A stretch of DNA of 64,000 nt. It comes from Symbiodinium natans (Eukaryota > Sar > Dinophyceae > Suessiales > Symbiodiniaceae). The notes below the pieces were generated by a model, which worked only from the letters and a program-made list of their open reading frames with translations, had not been told where the DNA came from and ran no database searches. Below, one piece after another: positions 1 through 11,186 of the stretch; the stretch's first letter is position 1, and every line of letters starts with the position of its first letter. The stretch is taken from contig CAJNDS010000504.1 in assembly GCA_905221605.1 (NCBI GenBank), positions 33,501 through 97,500 on the forward strand, in the 5' to 3' direction. The position numbers were made by a program, and so were the translations under genes.

Positions 1-426
1 CCCCCCAAACCCCCAAACCCCCAAACCCCAAACCCCAAACCCTAAGCCCTAAGCCCTAAACCCCCAACCCCAAACCCCAAACCAAACCCCTGGACAGGTG
101 TCGTGCTTTCACTGGCACTGTACGCGCGGCTGAGCCCTCTAACTGCGCAAACTCGCCCTGGGGGCTGTGAGGCGCTGGGGCTTCGGGACCCCCAAGTCGT
201 GATCAGTTTTTTGAGGGTTTGGGGTTTTGGGTTTCAAGGCATAGAGCTTAGGGTTTCGGGCTTAGCACTCAGAGTCTAGGGTTTAGGACTTAGAGTTCAG
301 GGTCTAGGGTTTAGGGTTTAGGGTTCAAGGCTTAGGGTTTAGGGTTTAGGGTTGAGGGTTTAGGGTTTAGGGTTTAGGGTTTAGGGTTTAGGATTTAGGG
401 CTTAGCTGAACTCGCGCACCCCAAAC

Positions 427-480
427 CCTGAAGAGCCTGGTCCATACCGCTGTGCCCTGCCGACAGAAGCAGATCTGGAC
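427..480 (-). CDS. Internal exon, unknown protein
   Basis: Eighteen codons, VQICFCRQGTAVWTRLFR, phase 0 at both ends. Bounded by CGCACCAG and by AGG|GTTTGGGG. GC at 15 of 18 third positions on this strand, against 9 of 17 in the best plus frame. Confidence 0.55.
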
Positions 481-504
481 CTGGTGCGGAAGGGCAGAGG
501 GGCA

Positions 505-690
505 TTAGGGTTTAGGGTTTAGGGTTTAGGGTTTAGGGTTTAGGGTTTAGGGTTTAGGGTTTAGGTTTAGGGTTTAGGGTTTAGGGTTTAGGGTTTAGGG
601 TTTAGGGCTTAGGGGTTAGGGTTTAGGGTTTAGGGTTTAGGGTTTAGGGTTTAGGGTTTAGGGCTTAGGCGTTAGGGTTTAGGGTTTAGG
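505..690. repeat. TTTAGGG array
   Basis: About 25 units with single-base variants (CTTAGGG, one short unit). Confidence 0.9.
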
Positions 691-874
691 GTATAGGGGT
701 CAGGGCTGCAGGGTGGGGCTTCAGAGTTTGGCTGAGTCTTGGATCTACGGCCTCCCCCTTCACACCAAGCGAAGCCCCAAACCAAGCCACGCGCCCCAAA
801 CGACGGCCTCTTGGATCTTTTCTTCTTGGGGTCTTTCCTAGACTAAGCTGGCCCCTAAAATCCTCAGAAAAAAA

Positions 875-947
875 ATCCTGAATATGATCCTCTTAAACCC
901 AATAAAGGAAAATAAATATAAAAAAAAAAAAAAAACAAGGGCCTACC
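875..947. repeat. Dispersed repeat, copy 1 of 3
   Basis: Shares TGATCCTCTTAAACCCAATA and, after a variable A-rich gap, CAAGGGCCTACC with 63455-63522; the first block also occurs at 17821-17881. Confidence 0.55.
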
Positions 948-1582
948 ACGTAGATTTCGGGAGACCCCTTCCATCCTTGAAGTCAAACACCCCGAATCTC
1001 TCGACAGGAGTGTTCTAAGCTCGGGTTTAGGGCTGAGAGAGTCCAGGTTTAGGGTGTAGGGGAAGGGTCAGGGACTTGAGGGTTTTCGGCCTTCGGGGTT
1101 CATGGCTTTGGGTTTTAGGGTGGAGGGTTTAGGGTTGAGGGCTTTGGGGGCTTCCGAGTTTTAGGGTTAAGGCTTGAAGGCTGTAGGGCTTTGGGATAGA
1201 GGGCTTTAGCGGGGATGCGGTCGCACAAGGCAAAATTGTCACCCTGCATTGGTAACCTGAATACACACAGTACTCCTTTGCAACAGGCGCCCCTCGAAGA
1301 AGAACCCCAACGGTTGTTGAACAACTGGAAGGCTGCAGCGTGAAGCGTAGAGTTTGGGTTTACTGTAGGGTTTAGGGTTTGGGGTTTCGAGGCCGCTGAA
1401 CAACTAAAGCCCCCAAAGCCCCGGACCGATTTACACCCTGAGCCCTAGAACCGAAACCCCTAACCCCCTAATCCCATAAACGACTAAGCCACCCTACACC
1501 CTAAACCCTAAACCCTAAACCCTAAACCCTAAACCCTAAACCCTAAACCCCAAACCCCAAACCCCAAACCCCAAACCCTAGA

Positions 1583-1657
1583 CTAGCCAAGAACAACGCT
1601 GAGGCATGGGCCGAAGAGAGCGTAGAGCGTGAGACAGATGTAGATCCAGGTGAAACC
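1583..1657 (-). CDS. Exon with hydrophobic segment, probable gene end
   Basis: Twenty-four codons and TAG: GFTWIYICLTLYALFGPCLS, then VVLG. Opened by CTACCAG. The stretch could span a membrane. The plus strand is also open but has lower third-position GC. Confidence 0.5.
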   Translation of the reverse strand, partial: GFTWIYICLTLYALFGPCLSVVLG

Positions 1658-1752
1658 CTGGTAGGGGTTTGGTTCTTGGGGCTTAGGGTTTGGGTTTATA
1701 AAGTTTAGGGTTTAGGGTTTAGGGATTAGGGATTAGGGTTTGGAGTTTTGGG

Positions 1753-1868
1753 CTTGGGGTTTAAAGTTTAGGGTTTAGGGTTTAGGGTTTAGGGTTTAGG
1801 GTTTAGGGTTTAGGGTTTAGGGTTTAGGGTTTAGGGTTTAGGGTTTAGGGTTTAAACCCTAAACCCTG
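1753..1868. repeat. TTTAGGG array ending head-to-head with CCCTAAA
   Basis: Fourteen-odd units, then GTTTAAACCC and two CCCTAAA units, an inverted junction that could form a hairpin. Confidence 0.85.
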
Positions 1869-1881
1869 AAGCCCGAGACCC

Positions 1882-1947
1882 CTATTCCCCCCTGTTCGCA
1901 AGGGGCCTTGGACTCGACAGTTCGCTGCGCCAGTCTCTTACACCGGC
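1882..1947 (-). CDS. Exon, unknown protein, probable gene end
   Basis: Twenty-one codons and TAG, AGVRDWRSELSSPRPLANRG, opened in phase 0 by GCCAAG. Lies between a short CCCTAAA stretch and a TTTAGGG array. Confidence 0.4.
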   Translation of the reverse strand, partial: AGVRDWRSELSSPRPLANRGE

Positions 1948-2653
1948 CTTGGCGTCCAGCGTTTGGGGTTTAGGGTTTAGGGTTTAGGCGTTAGGGTGAA
2001 TCAGGGTTTGGGGTTCTAGGGCTTTGCGGCTTAGGGCTCGGGGCTTGCTTAAACAGCTGCGCCTTTCAACATTTGAGTAGCTGGGAAGGATGTGCAAACA
2101 CTTGGCCGCTGCATGTTCAAATATCGCCAAGCACCCAGGAAGCCGGCCGCAGTTTAAGCACGGGGGTTTTGTGAACTGCTGAAACAAACTTGACTCACAA
2201 AAACACACAATCATAAGCAGCGTAAACACGGCCAATGCTTAAGCATTGGCATGCTGAAACATCCGACAACTCCAGCTACGTTTAAACAGGGTGCTGAAAC
2301 GTTCCCAGGCCCCTGCCTTTGCTTAAACTGGCTAAACTCCAACATGCTTAAGAGGTTTGTGAGCCTTAAACGTGCTTGGCTTACACACATGTTCGGCCTG
2401 TCCTGCATTTAAGCAACCCCCTCAAAAATAAGACCAGTAGTATTAGGTGAATATCAAGGAGCACCTCCTGGGGTTACCCCCCAAAACCCCCTAAACCCCC
2501 TAAACCCCTTAAAACCCCCTAAAACCCCTAAAGCCCCTAAACCCTAAACCTTAAACACTAAAACCCCCTAACCCTAAACCCTAAACCCTAAACCCGAAAC
2601 CCTCTAACCCTAAACCCTAAACCCCAAACCCCAAACCCTCAGCCCCAAAAAAC

Positions 2654-2757
2654 CTCATTGAAAGAATCCGACGGAAGCGTCGGCCGTGCCGAGCAGCTCT
2701 TCAGCGTGTCGTCGATCTCCGGCGGCGGAGCATCTGCGTCATCCTGTCCGCTTTGGT
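2654..2757 (-). CDS. Internal exon, acidic unknown protein
   Basis: Frame reads QSGQDDADAPPPEIDDTLKS and ends SDSFNE. Edges CCCGAAG and GAG|GTTTTTTGGGG. Flanked by CCCTAAA arrays at low coordinates and a TTTAGGG array at high coordinates. Likely a disordered acidic region. Confidence 0.6.
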
Positions 2758-2784
2758 CTTCGGGATGTAAGGGTTTAAGGGCTT

Positions 2785-2935
2785 TAGGGTTTAGGGTTTA
2801 GGGTTTAGGGGTTTAGGGTTTAGGGTTTAGGGTTTAGGGTTTAGGGTTTAGGGTTTAGGGTTTAGGGTTTAGGGTTTAGGGTAAACCCTAGGGTTTAGGG
2901 TTTAGGGTTTAGGGTTTAGGGTTTAGGGTTTAGCA
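2785..2935. repeat. TTTAGGG array with an internal flipped unit
   Basis: Runs of TTTAGGG on both sides of AAACCCTA at about 2883-2890. Confidence 0.9.
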
Positions 2936-3976
2936 AAAACACAGAGTCCCCGCTTTTTGTTTAAACGAGATCTACAAAGAGACTTTCTTTAACGTGAACC
3001 CCAAACAGTGACCCCAAGAATATGGTAGGAATATAGAAGGATTATACCTACCAGGCACCCCAAACCCTAAACCCTAAAGCCTAAGCCCTAAACCCCAAAC
3101 CCCAAACCCTAAACCCTAAACCCTAAACCCCAAACCCTAAACCCTAAACCCTACACCCTAAACCCTAAACCCTAAACCTTAACACTACACCCTCAACCCT
3201 GCAGGGCTGAGGAGTGGCTTAGGGTTTAGGGAGTAGGTGTTGGGGACTTAGGATTTAGAACTTTGGATTTAGGATTTGGGGTTTAGGGTTTAGGATTTAG
3301 GGTTTAGGATTTAGGGTCTAGGGTTTAGGGTTTAGGGTTTAGGGTTAGGGTTTAGGGCTTGCTTATGTCGCGCTTTGCAGCTGTGGGCCTTCAGGGATTT
3401 AGGGCCACTGGGAATTCAGGGGTGAGGGCTCGAGGGTTTCTAAACCCTATACTCTAAATCCTAGGCCCTACACCCTAAACCCTAAACCTTAAACCCTAAA
3501 CCCTAGCCCTAAACCCGAAACCCTAAACGGCATCCCTAAGCCCAAGCCCCAAGCAGCCCCGAGCCCTAGGCCATAAACCTGAAACTCGGATGCCTTAACC
3601 CTAAAACATGCTTAGGGTTTGGGCTTCTTTGGGATTTGCGGCTTTAGGGTTCAGGGTTTAGGCTTTCGGGCGAAACCCAAAACACTGATATCAGAAGCCC
3701 AAAAAAACCCTAAAGCCCCTGGCCGCTCCCTCGAAGGTCTTTAAGGTTTCAGGGAAGAGGATTTAGGGACCCAATTTAGCCGCTATGGTCTCTTCCCGAA
3801 TGTTTCACCTTCGATGGGTTGCGGGACGGGTGGTACATATCAGGGTGAGGGGATGCCCTCAATAAGAAGATTCGTTCGGATGCCTGCGTACTTTCTGCTA
3901 GAAGTCATGAGCATGACACAGCTGAGCAGCCCAATTCAAAAACTGCGAACACTCATTGTGCTCTGAATGTGGACTA

Positions 3977-4103
3977 TCATAGAAATATCCGGCAGATACC
4001 ATCGCTGCATGCGCAACCAGGAGTCTTTTCAGGGTGTCTCCATCTTGGCTGCTGTTGCAATGCTACCACACGAACATGACAAGAAGCTTCTGGTGCAGGC
4101 TTC
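3977..4103 (-). CDS. Probable terminal exon
   Basis: Frame opens after TTATGACAG and reads KPAPEASCHVRVVALQQQPR to a TGA at 3977-3979. It follows the exon at 4181-4281 across an intron of 77 bp that is mostly CCCTAAA on the plus strand. Confidence 0.45.
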
Positions 4104-4180
4104 CTGTCATAAACCACCCTAAACCCTAAACCCTAAACCCTAAACCCTAAACCCTAAACCCTAAACCCTAAACCCTAAAC

Positions 4181-4281
4181 CACGGTGGCCACTTGCACGG
4201 CAAAGCCTCTGCAGAAAGGACGCGCTCGTGCTCGTTGAGTTGATGCCATATGGGAGCAGGCGGCTGCTGGCCGGTTGGCAG
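4181..4281 (-). CDS. Internal exon, donor formed by the telomere-like repeat
   Basis: Open in two frames (LPTGQQPPAPIWHQLNEHER in one, ANRPAAACSHMASTQRARAR in the other). The 3' edge is GTG|GTTTAGGG, where GTTTAG is the first unit of the array; the 5' edge is GGGCAG. Frame choice depends on the phase of the exon at 4384-4477. Confidence 0.5.
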
Positions 4282-4383
4282 CTGCCCTAAACCCTAAACC
4301 CTAAACCCTAAACCCTAAACCCTGAACCCTGAACCCTGAACCCTAAACCCTAAACCCTAAACCCTAAACCCTGAACCCTAAAC

Positions 4384-4477
4384 CTCCAAACATCCCGGAG
4401 ACGCCAAGGTCCTTGATCTGGATGTCCTGGAAGCCCCAGAAGATGCTCCGCACCACCTTTCGGATGTCCTGCGGCAG
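4384..4477 (-). CDS. Internal exon, unknown protein
   Basis: Frame reads LPQDIRKVVRSIFWGFQDIQ then IKDLGVSGMFG, very protein-like and with high third-position GC. Edges CTTGAAG and GAG|GTTTAGGG. The intron to the next exon (4282-4383) is almost pure repeat. Confidence 0.6.
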
Positions 4478-5523
4478 CTTCAAGGGTAAAAAAGGGTTCA
4501 GGGTTTAGGGTTTAGGGTTTAGGGTTTAGGGTTTAGGGTTTAGGGTTTAGGGTTCGGGGTTTGGGGTTCAGGGTTCAGGGTTTAGGGTTCAGGGTTGAGG
4601 GTTTAGGGTTTAGGGTTTAGGGCTTCGGGTTTAGGGTTTAGGGTTTAGGGTTTAAGGTTTAGGGTTTAGGGTTTAGGGTTTAGGGTTCGCTAGGGGCTAC
4701 TTAGGTATATAGGGACTATATGAGGTATATAGGTCCTGCAGCAGTTGGCTGCTTTGCTTCGGGTTGTAGGCTTGAGGGTGTAGGGGTTTGGGCTTTACTT
4801 TAGGGGCTTTAGGGGCCTTGAGGGTTTTAGGGGCTTAATGGGCTTAAGCGGTTTTCGGGGCACAGGGTTGAGGGCTTAGGGCTGCGGTCTTGGGGGTTGA
4901 GGGTTTTCCCTTCGGGTGGGGACCCTTGTGCAAGGTATCTTCAAAGGGCCCCTAAGTTTGAAAGGCCCCCGTCAGCAGAGCTGCCTTAAGAAGACACCGT
5001 AAGCCCTACATGCCCCAACCCTAAACCCTTTAAAACCCTAAGCCCTAAGCCCTAAACCCCAAACCCTAAACCCTTGAAAACCCTAAGCCCTAAGCCCTAA
5101 ATCCTAAACCCTAAACCCCTACAGGCCCCAAACCTAAGGCATCCCTAACCACTGGAGCGGTTACGAGATAGCAGGGGGATAAAGGGTTTAGGGTTTAGGG
5201 TTTGGGGTTTAGGGTTTAGGGTTTAGGGTTTAGGGTTTAGGACACTCATCCCATGATCCATCCTTTTAAAGGACCTGTCGAACAGCCCTCGTATCGGAGT
5301 TTAGCTACGATGATTTCCTTCACGTGCTAACTTAGGGTTTAGGGCTTAGGGCTTAGGGTTTAGGGTTTAGGGTTTAGGGTTTAGGGTGTAGCGTAAGCTC
5401 CTTCACAACAACCTGTCACACTCCTGCAGAGCCCAGAGCTGCGACCCTCTTTTGCAAACCTTAAGGCCAACAAAAACTCTACACCCATGGGCCACCCTGA
5501 AGTAAGCCTTAGGGTAGTTCTTT

Positions 5524-5622
5524 GGGATGTTCCCCCTTAGACAAGCAGTCCTTAATGGAGAGTATCATAGGGGGTACTATTAATCCCTACTAAGGACTGT
5601 TAGTATGATGGGGGAACATCCC
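5524..5622. mobile_element. Fold-back element, GGGATGTTCCCCC family, copy 1
   Basis: Inverted ends GGGATGTTCCCCC and GGGGGAACATCCC with further pairing CAGTCCTTA/TAAGGACTG inside. Non-coding. Confidence 0.7.
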
Positions 5623-5732
5623 TACCCACGGGCCACCCTGAAGTTAAGTCTTAGGGTAGGGCCATTTAAACCTGGCCGTTCTCAAACCCTGGAAAACCCA
5701 AGGGCCCATACTTCAGAACCTTTTTAAGGAGG

Positions 5733-5790
5733 GTAAGGGACCATATTAAGGGCCCATGAAGCTACCCTTAGTGGCAAGCCACAAACACCT
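5733..5790. repeat. Dispersed repeat, copy 1 of 2
   Basis: AGGGCCCATAC...AAGGAGGGTAAGGGACCATA...AGGGCCCATGAAGCTACCCT; matched by 58877-58940. AGGGCCCAT occurs twice in the unit. Confidence 0.6.
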
Positions 5791-5874
5791 CCCCTGTCCA
5801 TCTGGTATGTTCCCTAAATAGGGAGCAAGACCCCTTCAAGAACAAAGCCTTTTGAACACCCCCTGGAAACCCTA

Positions 5875-6004
5875 CTTGGAGGTTCATGGTACTTAGTAAC
5901 CCAATGATAATTGTACTTAGAACCCAATGTTTACCCTATTAGGGGCATATATGTTGTTATAACTACAGCTTTAAAGGGGTTACTAAGTACCCGGAACCTC
6001 CAAG
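5875..6004. mobile_element. Fold-back element with CTTGGAGGTTC ends, copy 1
   Basis: 130 bp; left end CTTGGAGGTTCATGGTACTT, right end AAGTACCCGGAACCTCCAAG, about 20-base inverted repeats. Confidence 0.7.
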
Positions 6005-6229
6005 TAAAACCCTTTCGTTTCAACAAAGAAGGAAACCGAAAAACAATAACACCCGACAAACCCAGAAGACCAACCAGATCTTCAAAACTGAGGGTGGCAA
6101 CCATAAGAACCCTAAACCCTGAACCCTAAACCCTGAATCCTAAACCCTAAACCCTAAACCCCAAACCCTAAACCCCAAACCCCAAACCCTAAACCTTAAA
6201 CCCTAAACCCCACGCCGCCTTCAGGGTCT

Positions 6230-6720
6230 GCAAATTTTTCTCCATGCTCCAATCCTCGGGGTGGGGCTTCGGCTGAGGGGCCTTTGGGGTTTGAGGGCTC
6301 TAGGGTCTCTGTTTTTGGCATTTTGTAAGTTGGATTGGCCCTATGGACATCTGATCCCTAAACGCTACAAGCCCAAAACTCTACATCCTAGAGTTTATGC
6401 GGTTTAAAGGGTTTGGGTTGAGGGTTTAGGGTGTAGGGTTTGGGGTTTATGGTTTCGGGCTTCAGGGTTCTAGGGTCTATACGGTTTAAAGGGCTTATAG
6501 GGCAAGGGGTTCGGGCTTGTAGGGGTCAGAAGGCTGATGGAGTTTGCAGGGTTTCTACGGTTTGAAGAGGGGTTTATAGCGTGTACAGGGTTTATAGGGT
6601 TTATAGGGTTTCCAGGGTTTACAAGGTTTGTAGGTTTTCCGGGCTTTAGGCTTTAGGTCTGGGGTTTAGGGTTTGGGGTTTAAGGTGTCAAGGGCTTCAA
6701 GGGATTACACTTCGCACTCA
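6230..6720. other. Degraded telomere-like DNA, no gene seen
   Basis: Heavily mutated units such as GGGTTTATA and GGGTTTACA; no convincing coding island. Confidence 0.5.
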
Positions 6721-7201
6721 GGGCAAACTGGATTGCCAACCTAAAGATTCGATGCATCTTCTATGAAAAGATCTCAACCAAGGAAGAAACAAAACACCCC
6801 TAAACCCTAAACCCTAAACCCTAAACCCTAAACCAAGGAGGAAAAAAAGCACCCCGTGTGTTCAATGGTCTCAGAAGGGAACACGAAACCCTGGACCTGG
6901 AGCCCCTAAACCCCCAAAACCCCCTGAACCCCCTAAACCCCCTAAACCCCCTAAACCCCCTTTCAAAAAATAGGGCGGCCATGTGCACAGCGTTTCGGGT
7001 TTGGGGCTTGGAGACCCTAGGCAGGGTTTAGGGTTTAGAGTTTAGGGTTTCGGGGGTTCGGGGGTTTTAGGGGGTTTAGGGTTTAGGGTTTAGGGTTTAG
7101 GGTTTAGGGTTTAGGGTTTAGGGCTTAGGGTTTAGGGTTTAGGGTTTAGGGTTTAGGGTTTAGGGCTTAGGGTTTGGGGTCTGTTTCGGGTTTTAGGGGG
7201 C

Positions 7202-7284
7202 CTTCGGAGGCACGAAGCGCTTGGGGCCCAGGCGACGTGCTTCGAAGTTTCCCGAAGCATCTGGAGGTCGTCCGCATTGAGGCC
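7202..7284 (-). CDS. Internal exon, unknown protein
   Basis: Reads GLNADDLQMLRETSKHVAWA then PSASCLR. Opened by GGTGCCAG; closed by a GC-type donor (AAG|GCCCCC). The motif ADDLQMLRE is helix-like. Confidence 0.55.
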
Positions 7285-7739
7285 CTGGCACCACCCACAC
7301 CCTAAACCCTAAACCCTAAACCCTAAACTCCCTTTGGGGTAGCGTCTGGCTTGCGGAGGTTTGAGCATGGGGCTGAGAATTCAGGGTTTAGGGTTTCGGG
7401 GAACTAGGCGCCCAAACCCTAAACCCTAAACCCGATCAACCTGCAACCCCAAACTGTAATGAGGCCATGCAGGTTTCAGGGCTGAAGTAGCCCTGACTTA
7501 CCAAAGAACTTGCTGCGAGGGGGTCCGGCTTTAGGGTTTAGGGTTTAGGGTTTAGGGTTTAGGGCTTAGGGCCTAGGGCCTAGGGTTTAGGGTTTAGGGT
7601 TGGCAAAAGCCTGGGACTGTAAGCCGCACGCAGCGTCGCGTTTCGGGTGGAGGGCTTAGGGGGTGAAGAAGAATTCCAGCAAGCCGTCTGCATGGCTCTC
7701 TCCGCAATCCAGTACACCTTAAATACCCCAAATCTTAAA

Positions 7740-8580
7740 CCCCCGAACCTCAACCCCTAAACCCTAAAACCCTAAACCCTAAAACCCGAAACCCTAAAAC
7801 CCCCAATCCTAGGCCCAAAGGCCCCCCCCCCCCACCCCAAGGCCACCCTAAACCCCAAAACCCGAAACCCTAAAACCCCCAATCCTAGGCCCAAAGGCCC
7901 CCCCCCCACCCAAGGCCACCCTAAACCCCAAAACCCCAAACCCTAAATCCTAAACCCTAAAACCCTAAACCCTAAACCCCAAACCCTAAACCCTAAAACC
8001 CTAAAACCCTAAACCCTAAACCCCGAACCCTAAACATTAAAACCCTAAAACCCTAAACATTCAAAACCTAAAACCCTAAACCCTAAACCCTAAAACCCTA
8101 AACCCTCAGACCCTAAACCCTAAAACCCTAAAACCCTAAACCCCAAAAATCTAAAACCCTAAAACCCTAAAACCCTAAAACCCTAAAACCCTAAAACCCT
8201 AAACCCTAAAACCCTAAACCCTAAAACCCGAAAACCCTAAGCCCTAAAACCCTAAAAACCTAAAACCCTAAAACCCTAAACCCTAAAACCCTAAACCCCA
8301 AAACCCTAAACCCTAAACCCTAAAACCCTAAACCCTAAAACCCGAAAACCCTAAACCCTAACATCCTAAACCCTAAACCCTAAAACCCTAAAACCCTAAA
8401 ATCCTAAAACCCTAAACCCTAAAACCCTAAACCCTAAAACCCTAAACCCGAAACCCTAAATCCCTAAAACCCTAAACCCTAAAACCCTAAAACCCTCAAA
8501 CCCTAAACCCTAAAACCCTAAAGCCCTAAACCCTAGACCCTAAACCCTAGACCCTAAAACCCTAAAACCCTAAAACCCAA
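7740..8580. repeat. Long CCCTAAA / CCCTAAAA array
   Basis: The longest array in the window, mixing the 7-base unit with an 8-base unit CCCTAAAA. Near its start a roughly 80-bp block (CCCCCAATCCTAGGCCCAAA plus a C run) occurs twice. Confidence 0.85.
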
Positions 8581-8617
8581 AAAAACCCAAAGCCAAGTGC
8601 CCCTGCCCAACTTCCAC

Positions 8618-8664
8618 CCAGGTTGGTACTGGAGTAGATCTGCTGCATGGCCTCGGCGCGCTTG
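8618..8664 (-). CDS. Internal exon, unknown protein
   Basis: Fifteen codons, KRAEAMQQIYSSTNL, between CCCTAAACCCCAG (a repeat unit providing pyrimidines and the AG) and CTGG|GTGGAAG. Phases 1 and 1. Confidence 0.55.
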
Positions 8665-8993
8665 CTGGGGTTTAGGGTTTAGTGTTTAGGGTTTAGGGCT
8701 TAGGGTTTGGGGTTTAGGGTTTCGGGTTTAGGGTCTAGGATTTAGGGTTTGGGGGAGTTTGGGGTCGTTGAAGCTTGCTTAGGGTTTGGGATTTAGGGTC
8801 TAGGGTCTGCGGTCTAGGGTTTACTAGAGGCCTCGAGTCTACTAGCTGGGGTCCCCCCCCCCAAGCTCTACAGAATCTTCGAGGTGCTTGAGGGCCCCAA
8901 ACATACCCTGAGAGCGTCGCGGCCCTTAGCCGACCCAAAGACCCCCCAAAGAAACCCCAAAAGACCGAGAACCCAAAACCCACTGTATTTTAG

Positions 8994-9206
8994 GGAGACT
9001 CTGGGGCTGGGAACTCCAGGGAGACTCTGGGGCTGGGCACTCCGGGGGACACTTTGGGGTTGGGGACTCGAGGAAGACTCTGGGGTTGCGGTTGGGCACT
9101 CCAGAGACACTCTGGGGTTGGGCACTCCAGGACTCTGAATTTGGGCACTCCAAGAACACTCTAGAGTCGGGCACTCCAGGGACACTTCGGGGTTGGGCAC
9201 TCCAGG
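8994..9206. repeat. Minisatellite, about 26 bp x 8
   Basis: Unit GGGACACTCTGGGGTTGGGC then ACTCCA, degenerate. Followed at 9226-9280 by three 18-bp units of GGGCGAGGAGAAGAGTTCC. Confidence 0.75.
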
Positions 9207-9995
9207 GATGAGCGAGGAGTAGACTGGGCGAGGAGAAGAGTTCCGGGTGAGGAGAAGTGTTCCGGGCGAGGAGAAGAGTCGAGCTTAAACTCTAACAACC
9301 CCACACCGAGGGTAGGGAAAAAGCCTGAAACCCAAGAACCCTAAACCCCCCAGACCCCGAAGGTCCTCACAGCCTAAAACCCTAAACCCCCTAAAGCCCT
9401 AAAAACCCCAAAGAATCTCACCTTTGGCTACCGGCCTCACTAGGGCTTACGCTTCTGCCTCCAGAGCCTCCCAACCCTAAAGCCCTAAACCCTCAAGTCC
9501 GAAAGTCCTAAACCCTAAAGTCCCCAAAAGTCCTAAACCCTAAATACCCTGAACGCCAAAACCCCTAAACCCCAAAGTTAAACCCTAAGTCCCTGAGTGC
9601 TTTAGGGGCTTCTCGGGGCTTTAGGGGGGGGCTTTAAGGGCTTTAGGGGCTTTAGGGGCTTTAAGGGGGTTTAGGGGCCTTAAGGGGGTTTAGGGGCTTT
9701 AGGGGCTTTAGGGGGCTTTCGGGGGCTTTTAGGGGGCTTTTAGGGTCTTAGGGCTTCAGGGGGTTTGAGGGCCCCCTAGCCCCCTAAATCCTGAACCCCT
9801 GTCTAAGCTCTACTAGGCTTGAGGGTTCGGGGTTTAGGGTTTAGGGTTTAGGGTTTAGGGTTTAGGGTTTAGGGTTTAGGGTTTGGGGTTTAGAGTTTGG
9901 GGTTTAGGGTTTAGGAGGTTTAGGGTTTAGGGTTTACGGTTTAGGGTTTAGGGTTTAGGGTTTTGGGTTTGGGGTTTAGGGTTTAGGGTTTAGGG

Positions 9996-10113
9996 CTAGG
10001 GGTTGTAGAGCCCGGGGTCCCCCGCCGTGATGTACTCATTGTTCACCAAGTCAAAGGGGAGCCCCCCGTCTCCAAAAGAGATGCGTCGGGAGAATCTCCT
10101 TGCCGCGGCAGCT
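9996..10113 (-). CDS. Probable terminal exon, unknown protein
   Basis: Thirty-eight codons and TAG: AAAARRFSRRISFGDGGLPF then DLVNNEYITAGDPGLYNP. Opened by AGCAGCAG. High third-position GC. The TAG itself lies at the edge of the array, so a splice just before it cannot be excluded. Confidence 0.6.
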
Positions 10114-10394
10114 CTGCTGCTTAGGGTTTAGGGTTCAAAGCTTAGGGTTCAGGGTTTGGGGTTTGGGGCTTAGGGCTTAGGGCTTAGGGCTTAGGGCTTA
10201 GGGCTTAGGGCTTAGGGCTTAGGGTTTAGGGTTTAGGGTTTAGCCGTTCTGAGCGTCAAGAGTCTAGTCTAGCCATTCTCTCGACCAACACCCACCCGCC
10301 CAAAGAATCCCACCACATCCGAACATATGCAAGAAAGCCACTTTGTTACGGAGTGTTTCCCCTGCAGTCACCCCACCCCACCCTCGGACCACCA

Positions 10395-10643
10395 GTGCAC
10401 GTGACCATTTCCCGTGATTATTTTGGGGGAGGGGGGGGGGGTTGACCCCACTATTGTGACCAATTTCCAGTAGGGGGGGGGGAGGGGTTGACCATTTCCG
10501 GTGACCATTTCCTTGGGAGGGGGGGGTTGACCCTTTTCCGTGACGTTTTCCCGTGACCATTTCCCGGTGACCCTTGCCCACGAGTTTTGACCCTTGCCCA
10601 CGAGTTTTGACCCTTGCCCACGAGTTTTGACCCTTGCCCACGA
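10395..10643. repeat. Two linked minisatellites
   Basis: Degenerate GTGACCATTTCC units interrupted by G runs, passing into four near-perfect 20-bp units GACCCTTGCCCACGAGTTTT (from 10569). Confidence 0.75.
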
Positions 10644-11099
10644 ATACTATAAGGTTTAAGTACTGTCTGAAAAGAGGGTTTAGGGCTTAGGGTTTAGGGC
10701 TTAGGGTTTAGGGTGAGTCGTTACGGGATTTGGGGCAGAAATCCTAAACCCCCCGAAACCCTAAACCCCGAAACCCCTTTTGAACCTCCAACCCGTAAAC
10801 CCTGCTTAAGGATTTTGAGGTGTAGGGATTAGGGCTAAACCCTAAACCCCTAAGCCTCCAATCCCCCCAAACCCCCTAAACCCAAAACACCTAAACCCTG
10901 GACCCAGAAACCCTAAACCCCTAACCCCCCTAAACCCCCTAAACCCTAAACCCTGAACCCCAAAACCCCCAAAGTTCTTGGGTTGAGGGCTTCGGGTTGA
11001 GGGCACTTATTGAAAATAGATCTCTACATGTATGTTTATATAATTATACATATATAATTATATCAACCCTCTAAGGGGTTAAAGGATGATATGAAGTAC

Positions 11100-11186
11100 C
11101 TCATCCCCCTGCGAAGACCCAGGAAGACCAGAAACCCACGACCCGTCGCGCCTGACTTCTTGAGCGCTGTTCTCCGAAGTGACACC
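11100..11186 (-). CDS. Internal exon, unknown protein
   Basis: Twenty-nine codons in phase 0, GVTSENSAQEVRRDGSWVSG then LPGSSQGDE. Edges AACTGCCAG and GAG|GTACTTC. The downstream intron has an AT-rich palindromic stretch (11020-11070). It shows weak similarity to the exon at 15606-15691 (TSENSA against TSESGF). Confidence 0.55.

Noticed and set aside
8884-9200. Overlapping frames at the 26-bp minisatellite
   Set aside because: All three frames and both strands stay open because of the repeat; none has splice or start context.
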